Below are positions 1 to 10,120 of a stretch of 64,000 nucleotides of DNA, in pieces. This DNA comes from Chrysoporthe austroafricana. Its lineage: Eukaryota > Ascomycota > Sordariomycetes > Diaporthales > Cryphonectriaceae. The position numbers and the translations under genes are program-made. Under the pieces are notes generated by a model that was not told where the DNA came from, did no database searches, and was given only the letters and a program-made list of their open reading frames with translations. Location: positions 4,836,001 to 4,900,000 of the forward strand of contig JYIP02000005.1 of NCBI GenBank assembly GCA_001051155.2, in the 5' to 3' direction. The number at the start of each line of letters is the position of its first letter. Positions within the stretch are counted from its first letter, which is position 1.

Positions 1-182
1 ACATGGGATTTCATTAAAAGGGGGGGAGCCTGTAGGTACTTTCGCACGTGGGATTCGACCAATCCCTCCCTCACATTTCAAAACTGACCAATCTCCCCTC
101 AGAAATTATTTGCAGAGAACAGAGTTTAGAACACTCCGCTCTGGCCGCCCCGTCAGCAGCAAGCCGCTTCCGGCACGTCCTC

Positions 183-540
183 CACTCCGTTGAATTATGA
201 GCCCATCACTAATATTTTATAAATGATTTCTGAAGTTCAAATGTTTATAATATTTTATATTGCTTTTCGTTTAATCACTTTATTAAATAAAAATGTACTT
301 TTATAAGATTACATAAATATGCTATTTTACATTCTTGAAAAAGAAGTTATTAAAAGATTTAAAAAAAAAAGTCTCAATTTTTATTTTATATATCAATAAT
401 TAATAACGAATGAAATAATAAAATACATTTATAATAGGAATTTTAATATATCAAAGAAGGATTTCCCTTTTTTTTTTTAATTAAAAAGGAAAAGCATTTG
501 ACTAATTGCAAAGAAATATATATATCAAGGGCTAAAAAAG
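183..540. repeat. AT-rich island, probably RIP-degraded repeat
   Basis: The stretch is almost wholly A and T, with no open frame and abrupt edges against ordinary sequence. The 1-180 segment just left of it is found again, inverted and diverged, around 3960-4050, which marks this as repeat territory. Composition of this type is known from repeat-induced point mutation in ascomycetes. That origin is inferred. Confidence 0.6.
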
Positions 541-712
541 TGCTATCGGAATGCATCAGCTACGTATAGCCCACGCAGCGAAGCCGGAGATAAGGAGTAG
601 CATAGGAGCACGCGAATCAAGCCATTATAGCAAATCCTAAAGGAAAAATAACACAGCCAAGCCCGCCCAATAGCGAAAACAGAGCGAGGGCGCAGCGTAG
701 GAGAGACGGTTG

Positions 713-886
713 TTATTCGACGAGCACATAGAACACGTCACGCAGTACAGAAGCAAGCGCTATTGATGTGTGAATAGTCGATTGACGGAAGTAAGACACG
801 CTGCCGTGTTGTTCTAGCTCGTTGACGATTCCGCACAGCAGCATCGTCTTGCCCTGGCTAGGATGGCCGCAGAATCGGCGTCGCCC
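713..886 (-). pseudogene. NACHT/NLR P-loop fragment
   Basis: Read on the minus strand, one short frame carries a Walker A P-loop (GHPSQGKTMLLCGIVNELEQ) followed by SYF and a VLRDVFYVLVE stretch. That is the order seen at the start of the NACHT ATPase domain in fungal NOD-like receptors, where GKGKTMLLCGI, a LSYFFCQ strand and VLRGLIYLLV are typical. Only about 55 codons remain and the frame ends in a stop just after this. The flanks are AT-rich and show no further NLR sequence, so this is a relic, not a working receptor. The recognition rests on the P-loop and its spacing and was not searched. Confidence 0.55.
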
Positions 887-1228
887 TAATTATTAACGTC
901 TAGAGAAATCCGAGCACGGACTAATCATTATGTCATCCTACGACAGTCTGCGTGTTCGTCATCTCAAGCATAGAATAGGAGTGATTAGGTTCAGCGTCCC
1001 GTATTTAAATATCGAAAGCTCTTTCTGTAATTATATGTGAACTTCTTTTGCTAACTATGACTAGTTAAAGTATAATAGAGTTTAGATCTTGTAAGGACCA
1101 CCCACTAACAGTCACCCAATTGTAACTCTGTCAATAATACGACATAGTCCTAATCTGCTCATTCACTTGCTAGCTAGGGAGGGGGTATTTGCTCAATCAA
1201 TTGTCAGCCGGGAAAATGAGTGGATACA
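887..1228. other. intergenic, no gene seen
   Basis: Low-complexity, moderately AT-rich sequence between the NLR relic and the transposon. No convincing frame, RNA gene or repeat was seen. Confidence 0.4.
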
Positions 1229-1297
1229 TAAGTCGCAGGGGGTACTTTTCGGCACCCCCCCCTTTTCGGCACCCCTGAATGACCACACCGCTTATTC

Positions 1298-1458
1298 AAC
1301 CACCTCTCTTTCTTTCACTTTTTCTCTACCAATTTTTATTCAAACAACTTGATCTTTTTACTAACGCTTCATACAACCTCAATCATGCCCTATACGNAAC
1401 CACCTCTCTTTCTTTCACTTTTTCTCTACCAATTTTTATTCAAACAACTTGATCTTTT
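1298..1458. other. 61-bp duplication around a single N (probable assembly join)
   Basis: The 61 bases at 1298-1358 recur at 1398-1458, offset by exactly 100 bases, with one N at 1397 immediately before the second copy. This is the signature of two contig ends that overlap but were joined by a placeholder. The local duplication inside the transposon is therefore probably not real. Confidence 0.75.
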
Positions 1459-1459
1459 A

Positions 1460-3089
1460 TGATTGCGAAGTATGTTGGAGTTAGTACGGGATATGCCTTA
1501 AACTTGATAGAGTTCGGTAACTCCGATAGTTTTTACCGAACAGAGTCTTTTCCCGGACGCTTGAATGGGGGATTCCAAGAACTACTCTTTAAAGCCGTCT
1601 TGCAGGAAGAACGTCGCATAAAATAGCTTACGAAGATAGCCAGAGGCTCTCTATAAGCCAGGAAGCAAAGCTTGTTGAATGGATTCGCATTCAAGAAAGC
1701 CTAAGCTTTCCGCCTAGTCATTCAGAACTCAGATTCTTTGCTCAGAAAATCCTCCTTGTCAAGGGAGACTCTCAGCCTCTAGGAAAGAAGTGGGTTACTT
1801 CTTTTCTGAAAAGAAATCCAGAAATACAAGTCCGGAAAACCCGCCGAATAGCCTCAGTTCGAATCAATAAAGCAATAACAGAAATAATAAAGCCTTGGTT
1901 CTGTCTATTTGATCTTCCTTTTATCCAGACTATCAAGCCAGCTAATAGATGGAATATGGATGAAACTGGAATAATAGAGGGCCAAGGCAAGAACGGATTA
2001 GTTCTCGGGAGCTCTTCTTTACGTTCAATACAGAAAAAAGATCCTGGATCGCGAGCCTGGACTTCTTTCCTTGAGTATATCTCAGTTACTGGCACTTATC
2101 TCTTTCCTTTAGTCATTTTTAAAGGGAAATCTGTATAGCAATAATAGTTTCCCCTTGAAATGGATTTTTTCAAGGGCTAGCAATTTACTGCTACCTCAAA
2201 TGGATAGACAAATAACGAAATAGCACTCGAATAGCTAAAGAAAATATTCATTCCTGGCAGCCAGCCCGCAAACCTTTTGGAAGCCAGATTATTAATCCTG
2301 GATAGCTACAGCAGCCATATAACTAATGAATTTATATGGGAATGCTTTCAAAATAATATTCTATTGCTTTATTTGCTTCCTCATATTTCTTATATCTTTT
2401 AGCCTCTCGATCTAAGAATCTTTTCCTCTCTTAAAAGGGCTTACAGAAAAAAGCTTAATGCTATAAGTCAATAGGGAAATAGTATTATCTATAGAAAGCA
2501 TTTATTCCTCGAGAATTACTATCTTGCTCGTCTGGAAAGCTTTTCTAGCCAGAATATCAAATCTGGATAGAAAGCAACAGGTCTTTGGCCTATCCGCCTA
2601 ACCAAGCCACTCTTAAGCCCTCTTCTTCTCGAGAACAATCAATAATACCCTCAAACCTTATCAAATTCAAGCTTAGGAACATTAATTAAATCTAATTCAA
2701 TATCGAATACAATTTCACAACTATCGGATATATATTCGACCCCTCGGAAAGCCAGAGATCTATATTATCAACTCAACAGATATCGGAACCAACTTTCTTC
2801 TATCCCTGGATAACGCATTCTTTTCAGAAAGATCTAGAAAGCTTGGGAGGAGAGAGATATAGCCCTAGCTAAAGCCCTAGAGGAAAATAAGGCTTTGAGA
2901 GAACAAGTTGAGGCTTCTAGGCCTAGCAAAAAAAGAAAGGTTGAAGCGAGCCCAAATTCGAAGTTTGTAGGCATTCAGGATATACAGAAGGCTCAAAAAG
3001 CAGCTAGGCCAGAAAAGGAAAGCAAGGATGAAGAGAGCGATATCGAATTAGTTACTGATAAAGAGGACTGCATTGTAGTGGGTGAATAG
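1460..3089 (+). pseudogene. broken Fot1-type DDE transposase
   Basis: Scattered blocks of the pogo/Fot1 transposase can be read in order. A CENP-B-type helix-turn-helix part is followed by a GKKWVTSFLKRNPEIQ-like segment (about 1770-1825). Next comes the first catalytic-aspartate block NMDETGIIEGQGKNGLVLGS at 1953-2012, then an ISVTGTYLFPLVIFKGKS block. The C-terminal tail has a KKRKVE basic patch and PNSKFVGIQDIQKAQKAARP (about 2895-3089). Between these blocks there are many in-frame TAG and TAA codons, consistent with C-to-T change at CAG/CAA. No functional protein can be made. Confidence 0.85.
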
Positions 3090-3210
3090 GGGACCTTTCA
3101 TCAACTTAACTTATATATATAGATAAAAGTTACACCGACCGGTCCCCACGGCTCTTCCCGGGGGTGCCGAAAAGTACCCCCTGCGACTTAATCAACGGAA
3201 CAGAGGACGG

Positions 3211-4235
3211 TATGGCGAAACAGGCACCTAATCTCGAGCAAGGGAATGGGTAAATGAGTGTTGAGATAGATATCTGTCTGTTACAAGAGAGAGTGAAAAT
3301 GGCTGTATGGTGCTCAGCAATAAATATTGAGAGCACAGAAATGCTAGGGTAAGGGTGCTGGTTGCTCCCCTTTTCCACAGACGGACCCGGAGGCGACAGA
3401 TTTGTTCGTAACGAACAATAGGGTCATTGAAGCTTAACTGTCTGAAACAGATACAGATAGCGATAGCAATACTTTGGTAGTATGTAATATTGACAGCTCG
3501 GCACAGCTCTTTTGTATGGCAATCTTCAGAAACTTTAGCAACATACCTCCTAGATCCTCCTTGCCTGCAACGCCTGCCTTACTCAAAGCTTCCTGAATGG
3601 GCAATCGTAATGGCACGCCTTCCTCTTTAACTACCCTCTTTAACCACCGCGTAGGATTTCATTTGGATGGGGGGGGACTATAGATACTCCTACAAGTGGA
3701 TTCTGTATTAGAGAAAAATGGATTGATTTACGCTGAAGGAAGGAAAGGAGGAAAGAAACGCTATCAGGCCAGCTTGGCTGGCGACACAGATCTAGGCAAG
3801 GGTGTTCGCCTGTCCACGCACGGGCCATATGGCGGTCCGAGCACATAATGTCTTGGTAGTCAAACTCACAACCAACACGTGACCTAGCTACGTCATCTAA
3901 CAGTCAAACAGCTCGAATGACGACCTAAAGCCATGATTGGCTTCATTCAACGCAGAGGACGCCGGAGCGGAGTGTTCTCGAGGAGGGATTAGTCAGTTTT
4001 GAAATCCGAGGGAGGCATTGGTCGGATCTGTGCTCGGACTGCCTTATAATCCGTGCGTGGACAGGTATGGCGAAACAGGCACCTAATATCAAGCATAGGA
4101 AAGAATAAATGAATGTGTTGAGATAGAAATCTATCTTCTACAAAAGAGAGTGAAAATGGCTATGTAGTGCTCAGCCAGAAATATATAGAGCACAGGAATG
4201 CCAGGGTTAGGGTGCTGGTTGCTCCACTTTTCCAC
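3211..4235. repeat. direct repeat pair of about 170 bp
   Basis: The segment 3211-3377 and the segment 4066-4235 are diverged copies of one another. Both begin TATGGCGAAACAGGCACCTAA and end GGTTGCTCC..TTTTCCACA. The left copy begins just after the Fot1-like element. The two probably belong to ends or internal parts of a larger degraded repeat. Confidence 0.75.
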
Positions 4236-4328
4236 AACAGGCGAACACCCTTGCCTAGATCTGTGTCGCCAGCCAAGCTGGCCTGATAGCGTTTCTTTCC
4301 TCCTTTCCTTCCTTCAGCGCAAATCAAT
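3722..4328. repeat. 92-bp inverted repeat (fold-back)
   Basis: 3722-3813 and 4237-4328 are reverse complements over 92 bases with one mismatch, separated by about 423 bp. The arm contains a CT-rich run (TTTCTTTCCTCCTTTCCTTC) and a GCCAGCCAAGCTGGC palindrome. A related CT-rich and hairpin sequence lies at 8095-8185. No coding capacity lies between the arms, so a non-autonomous (MITE-like) element or degraded terminal repeats are possible. Confidence 0.75.
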
Positions 4329-4426
4329 TAATTTTTGCCCTGACACACATTATCGACCTGTTGCAAGCTCTAGTTACAGCCGGACTTTGTTTCCTCAATT
4401 GAATCCATATTCGAGCATAGCATAGC

Positions 4427-5304
4427 ATGGCCGCCCAAACCGAGCCCGAGATTGTTTTGTATGATTTGGCCTGCACCAAGAACGTCTGCTTCTCTCCCGC
4501 TGTCTGGCGCATCCGCCTCATGCTTAATTACAAACATATCCCTTACAGGACTATCTTCCTCGAATTTCCGGATATTGAGCCCACACTGAAAAAGTGGTGA
4601 GTTATATTCGCCTTCTTTTGCTTTTCGTTCCTCCCCAGCTGCTTTCTTCTCTTCATTTTCATGCCCTAAAAAACAGCTCCAAAGCCTTCCGATCGCGCGT
4701 GAAGAAGTCTTCTGACCTGAAAACATCTAGCGGCCTGGTTCCCGGCGAATCCGCTTCTGGACAAAAACACAAATACACAGTCCCCTCTATTCAGCATGTG
4801 CCGACCAACACGTACATCATGGACTCGGTCCCCATCGCTCACTTCCTCGAGTCAACCTATCCGGACCCGCCAGTACCGCTAACGTCGGAGCTAGGCCGCG
4901 AGATCGAGGCGAGAGCACGCGCTGTGGCCGGCCCGGTCTTCCGCATGTCGGTGATGCCGCGTGAGATACGCATCCTGTCGCCACGCGCACAGGAGTACTT
5001 CCGGTGTACGCGCGAAGCCTCGCTCGGGCACCGGCTCGAGGACCTGCTCGACCCGGAAAAGGAGGAGCAGAGCTGGACCGCGGCAGGCGACCGCATGCGC
5101 GCCATCAGCGACCTGATGCAGACTCACAAGGCCGACGGGCCATTTGTGCTAGGTGGCCAGCCGAGTTACACTGATTTCTTCATCTCGGGGTCCCTCCAGT
5201 CTGCAAGGGTGGTGGATGAGGAGGTATTCCAGAGGAATATTAAGTACCCCGGTTACAGGGAGATTTACGAAGCATGTCTGCCTTACATGGAGAAGAAGGA
5301 TTAA
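4427..5304 (+). CDS. glutathione S-transferase-like protein
   Basis: Predicted exons are 4427-4596 and 4731-5304 (GTGAGT donor, TCTAG acceptor), giving 247 residues. The N-terminal thioredoxin-like half has the start YDLACTKNVCFSPAVWRIRL, the cis-proline segment YTVPSIQH and the glutathione-binding MDSVPIAHFLES. The C-terminal helical domain follows, with PFVLGGQPSYTDFFISGSL near the end. Length and layout fit fungal GSTs of the type often found beside secondary-metabolite genes. Such enzymes conjugate glutathione to electrophiles, isomerise or reduce thiols in the cytosol. The substrate here is unknown. It is the leftmost gene of the cluster, next to repeat-rich sequence, so membership in the pathway is plausible but not shown. 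The ATG chosen is the first in frame before the conserved start of the fold. Confidence 0.82.
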
Positions 5305-8300
5305 AAGGAATAGCCCATACGAAAATGAATACAATAGGTACAATATCTGGAATTAGTGTAATTGTCTGGAAAACAATTATTTTCGTCAGATTCTCCCCCA
5401 AGTTGCCACCTTTACGGTCAACTAAATTTGCGTTGACATCTCAGCAAACTCTTTAGATGCTCTACCACCAAAGACCCAAATTACTCAGGCAGAGCAGAAC
5501 GGGCCTGCTCAGGATGGCGTTAATCAGATTGCTTAGGTTGCAAGAACTAGGCAGGAACATGCAAAGGAACCACAGACCCCTCCGCGCGAGGCTTAGCAGG
5601 GATAATATTGAGACGGAAACGGAATAAATTACGCCTCTAGATAGAACAGAATCTTCGTCGGGTGATAGAGCTAGGAGCACCGACCAGAGCCAATTCAGCC
5701 GAGATTCAGCTGCAGAATTGGACATCTAGAGGTAGCCTACTGCAAGTAGAAAGTATGATAGATTCTTCTGTTAGACCGAAGCCCGCTTTTCTTTATGAAG
5801 CTTAGAGACAATTTATAGCTTCAAATTCGTCTAACCAAGTTTGCTATCAGCTACCACCAGGAAGGAACTGCTATGCGTCGTAACGTCCCATCTTAGCCCA
5901 ATATACGAATTACCACAACTGTGACGTTATTTTCTGGGGAGGGTAGTTTGAACAGCCCAAGTCGTGGCCTGAATCTGTCAAGTTTACCACATACTACATG
6001 CTTCACTCATAATGCATACCATGTTGCACCATAGGCACGTCACCAAATGCCTCGAGCGGAAATTCCCAGAAGCCAACAGCGTTGAGTGTCCTCGCGTGCA
6101 TCAGGGTTTCCTCCGAGGCAGAATTTGTGTGTCCGGCCTGGGGCTAGATCTTGCCCTTAGCGGGATTTCCCTTCCAAAAAGCTTTGTCCAGCGCCCGAAA
6201 GTCGCATGCATCCTCTCTGCTAACAATCTCCTACGGATTGGGGTTCGCAATGCTCGGTGCGGCAACTGACACGCGCATCTTGTCTGTCGGGGTTGACGGG
6301 ACGGCGCACACCAGCGCGCGAGGGTCCGAACCTACGCACACTGCGCTGAGATATTAATCGATAGACCGCGGATTCGCGCGAGACAGAGAATGACGCTACA
6401 GACAACTATACTGGTATGGACCGGTTGAAGTGTACGTCGCTTTGTAGGAAGCATGAGAACATCCGGCGCGCGTCGTTCTTCACAAAATCGATGAAAGTCA
6501 CACTGTGAAGGCTGCTGAGGTTGCGAGAGAGCAACACTTACGAGCGCTTTTGGAGGAAGGGAAAGTCTGTGAGAAGAGAGAATGGGCTCATCGGTCTCGT
6601 GCTTTCCTAAAATCTGCGGGGCTTTCTTTCTTCTTTTCCTCTCACCGACGGAACTTACTGATAGGAAGGCAGATCTGATCAGGCATCAGATGGCCCTGTT
6701 TGCATCGCGGTTGACGCGTAGCATTGGGGAGAGATAGCCGGTCGAGCGCATACGCAAGACTAGACCACGTTTCCGAGGGTGTTGTGCGCCTAGTACGGAG
6801 CTACAGTGGATTTTCATAGCGAAACCGGATGTGCTATGATCGTTAAAGGTCACAGCAAGTGTAATGTAACCACGCTTAACGGAGCAGCTGTATACTGTTG
6901 CGTATGGCAGATGCGTTTTTGACGAACTGGAAATAAAGCGGAATAAAATAGATTGATACAGCGCGATTTTTCGCGATACGCGTTAAATGATTCAGCATTC
7001 CTACCACTATGGAAATTTCAAATATGCCTGCTATCATACTAGAGCTCTATGGAATTGAGGTCCCTGTATTAAAGTAATATTGAAGGGATGATGCTTAAAG
7101 TTGGCTTATATAACCATTGCTCGTCATTTTTGCTCGGTGACTATATCGTCACGACGATTTATGCGTCTGCTATTTGTGCAAACAGAATATCCGTTTCCCA
7201 AGATTCCAGGAAAAGTAGGGAGAAAGACGATTTCAAGCGTAATGAAAAAGGAAAAGCGCTGCTATATGACGAAGTCGATCTAGAAGACGCCAGCAATAAC
7301 GAAAAGTTGGATGATCTGGCCGCTATCCTAGGCGTAGATGCTGCCGCCGGGCGAAATGGCCATTACGAGGGCCGTAATGGCGCCAGTGAAGAGGAATGTT
7401 CCCACCGGTTCTGGGCTCTTCACCAGTGAGGCAAATCCGTGGCCGCGGCGGGAATCAGCTGCCGGCAAGAGAGAGGCGTAGACGGGCGCAGTGAGACCTT
7501 CGATGCAGAAATAGATATATAGCCTAACTTTCAGTGTACCCATTTCTATACGCTGTGGGTACACCGATGGAAGTTCGGTTATCTTGGCCACATGAATGCG
7601 CTGCCAGAACCGGGGGAGATGAAGGAGGTATGTCAGGGATAGCCTTCTCTTAATACACTGTCCAATGATTTTCCGCTGAGTCGTTACTACTAAAATCGCT
7701 GTTCAAATGAGATTTGCCCTTGCGAGTGGATGAAAATTACTAGCCACGTGGCGAAGGCTGTGAGCGGGGTGTCTAGAGAGGTGGTTATGAGGTCTCGACG
7801 TTTCACAAAGTACATTTGCTCTATGACGAGGAGTGGAGAAGAGGTATTGCCAGAGAAGAGGAGTGAGTGAAGTACAGTATATGAGCTTCGGGTCTTGTAC
7901 AATGAGGACGCACCTTACAAAAATATAAAGGATCCCCGCACAGGTGTTCAACCGAATATGAGACAGTGTGTGATACGAGGTGGGAAAGGGCGATGAGATT
8001 GGCTAGGCTCCAGTTGCCTCAGATCTATCCAGATTAAAAGCAGTAGATCAGCTATAGAGTAGCAAAAGGGTCTTTTAGACTAGCCCTCTTCACGGCACGG
8101 GCCAGGATATGGCCCGTGCGCCAGGGCAAGGCCATTTCCACGCCCTGGCTGTTGCCCACGGCTTTCTTTCCCTCCTTCCTTCTAGACAGACACAACAAGA
8201 ATACAGCAAATCGAACCCATTCTACTACGTACGTGGTGAAACCAAGCCAACAATAATCTTTCTGACAGGCCACTTATAATATTGTCTCAAAGAGCGGTAA

Positions 8301-8591
8301 AAGATAGCTGAAGTTTGAAGATAAAATGTACCCTAGCTAGGTAGTAAGTGGAAATTTCATATAAAAGAGGCGGCATCATGCTAACACCTTTCTTCGCAAC
8401 TCTATACTCTCGGAGACTGGAGTCTACCTAGTTAGATCGAACTTATCGGGAGATGACCACGATGCATATTGATTGCTTGGGAAGCCCAATGGTCATACCA
8501 TGCTGTCTTTCATCTATTCATGGCGCCGCCAACATCACGGAGATTCCCACGTCGAGCGACTGGCCGCTCTAGAGAGTGATATTCTCAGACC
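5305..8591. other. 3.3-kb gap with no convincing gene
   Basis: Only short, unrelated frames occur. The stretch 5460-5860 is purine-rich and reads as a Gln/Ala/Arg-rich frame broken by repeated TAG codons, possibly a degraded retrotransposon gag, but this is weak. A 9-bp hairpin (CACGGGCCA/TGGCCCGTG) sits at 8096-8118, near CT-rich sequence like that of the fold-back repeat at 3.7-4.3 kb. Confidence 0.4.
7091..7429 (+). CDS. unidentified short frame, doubtful
   Basis: A 112-codon frame with a hydrophobic start and a charged middle (EKDDFKRNEKGKALLYDEVDLEDAS). I do not recognise a family. There is no supporting neighbour and the surrounding spacer has many decayed frames, so it may be chance or a relic. 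Confidence 0.15.
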   Translation: MLKVGLYNHCSSFLLGDYIVTTIYASAICANRISVSQDSRKSREKDDFKRNEKGKALLYDEVDLEDASNNEKLDDLAAILGVDAAAGRNGHYEGRNGASEEECSHRFWALHQ

Positions 8592-10120
8592 TCAAACAGA
8601 AGATTCTAAAGCCTTCGCCACGGCGCTACCGAACTCGCTCGTCGTAGCTGTACCTCCCAAGTCTGGCGTGCGAACTCCAGATTCTATGGCGTCGCGCACC
8701 GCCGCTTCGATGCGCTGTGCCGCCTCGGGCATGTCGAGGGAATAGCGGAACATCATGGCCACCGAGAGTATCATACCCACGGGGTTTGCTTTCTGTTCTC
8801 CGGCAATATCAGGAGCCGAGCCTTTAGGGATTCCCCGTCAACAAACGCTTCTAGTCAGGTGAACCCGCGTAGTTGTGCAGATACGAGGGAGGAAGAAGCT
8901 AGACAAGTAGAGGGGGGAAACCACAAGCAAGTTACTGGCAGATGGGTGACTCACCGTGGACGGGCTCGTACAGGCCCTTGATCATCCCACGGCCCTCGCC
9001 GTCGGGCACACCGCGCAGGCTGGCGCTGGGGAGCAGGCCGATGCTGCCGACGATGGCACTGCACTCGTCGCTGATGATGTCACCGAACAGGTTGCTCGCA
9101 AGCACGACGCCGTTGAGTTTCGTGGGGCTGCAGGCGAGCGCCATTGCGGCGCTGTCGACGAGCATGTGGCTCACCGGCACATCCGGGAACTCGGCAGCCA
9201 GGACCTCGCCGACGACGCGCCGCCAGAAGGTGCCGCAGGCCGACAGCACGTTGCTCTTGTCGAGGCTGATGACAGGCAGGGGCGGTGAGCGACCACCCTG
9301 GCGCGCCAACACGCCCGCCAGCCGCGCCGCCCGTGCGACTTCCTCGTACGTGTACTGGTCGACGTCACTAGCCGATCGCTCGTCGCTCTTATGGGCGCCG
9401 AAGTAGATACCCCCCGTGAGCTCTCTCACGATCAATATGTCCGTACCGGCGCAGACCTCCGGCTTCAGTGGCGACGTCATGGCTAGTGATGGCGCGGCGA
9501 AGCTGACGGGGCGCAGGTTGCCGAATGCCTCGAGCCCGCGCCGTAGGGCCCCTAGGCTGGCGACCTCGACTGAAGGCACCTGCCCGTTCCATTTCTGTGG
9601 TCCTAGTTAGCCCTTATTGCTGTCGTCGTTGACAACACTAGTAATACAGCGATGGTTTCGGCTGTAGCGGATCATGGAAGAAACGAGGCAGGAAATCCCC
9701 TACCGGTCCGCCAACTGCGCCCAAGAGGACGGCGTGGGCCTTCTTTGCGTGCTCTAGAGCCTCTGGCAGAATAGCGACACCATGAAGATCGAAAGACGCC
9801 TATATGTTGCAAGACAGGGCACATAGCCGTCAGCCAGGCTTGCTTCCCTTTTCCTAATCAGATAACATAGCCACTGCTTGGTACTCACTCCGCCTATGGG
9901 ATAACTCTTTAAAGTAAGCTTAACGTCAGGGTAACGACGGGCGACTGCATGAAGGACCTTTAGACCCTCTTCCATAACCTGGAAGATGAGGCGATAGGTG
10001 CGATTAGCTATGAATTTCCGATAGCAACAGCAGCAGCCAGGGGAATGGGAATGCCACCTCACATACCTCTGGTCCGGCATAGTCCCCGGGGAAAATGACG
10101 ATATCGAATTCTGCACCCAT
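8592..10120 (-). CDS. 3-isopropylmalate dehydrogenase-like enzyme (HtyC type)
   Basis: Five exons on the minus strand: 10120-10067, 9978-9889, 9799-9704, 9594-8955 and 8821-8592. They join in phase to 369 residues, the normal size of the family. Landmarks in order are [11 protein letters not shown] at the N-terminus, [30 protein letters not shown], the catalytic region [18 protein letters not shown] and DSAAMAL. Then come the metal-binding stretch [10 protein letters not shown], the NAD-site [20 protein letters not shown], and the end [14 protein letters not shown]. The enzyme would oxidise and decarboxylate a 3-substituted malate with NAD+ to the chain-extended 2-oxo acid. A housekeeping Leu2 is expected elsewhere, and the company of a synthase, isomerase and aminotransferase beside an NRPS suggests this copy serves amino-acid homologation as in echinocandin producers. 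It is divergent from the aminotransferase gene across 1.7 kb. Confidence 0.88.

Larger units (their letters stand above)
1231..3188 (+). mobile_element. Fot1/pogo-like DNA transposon, complete but inactive
   Basis: Perfect 28-bp terminal inverted repeats lie at 1231-1258 (starting AGTCGCAGGG) and 3161-3188 (ending CCCTGCGACT). They are flanked by TA on both sides (1229-1230 and 3189-3190), the target-site duplication expected for Tc1/mariner/pogo elements. Total length is 1958 bp, close to the usual 1.9 kb of Fot1-type elements. The interior encodes remnants of a CENP-B/DDE transposase on the plus strand. A 14-bp piece of the terminal repeat is repeated at 1262-1275. The intact ends suggest a recent insertion, but the coding sequence is broken by many TAG/TAA codons, so it could move only if a transposase acted in trans. 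Confidence 0.88.
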
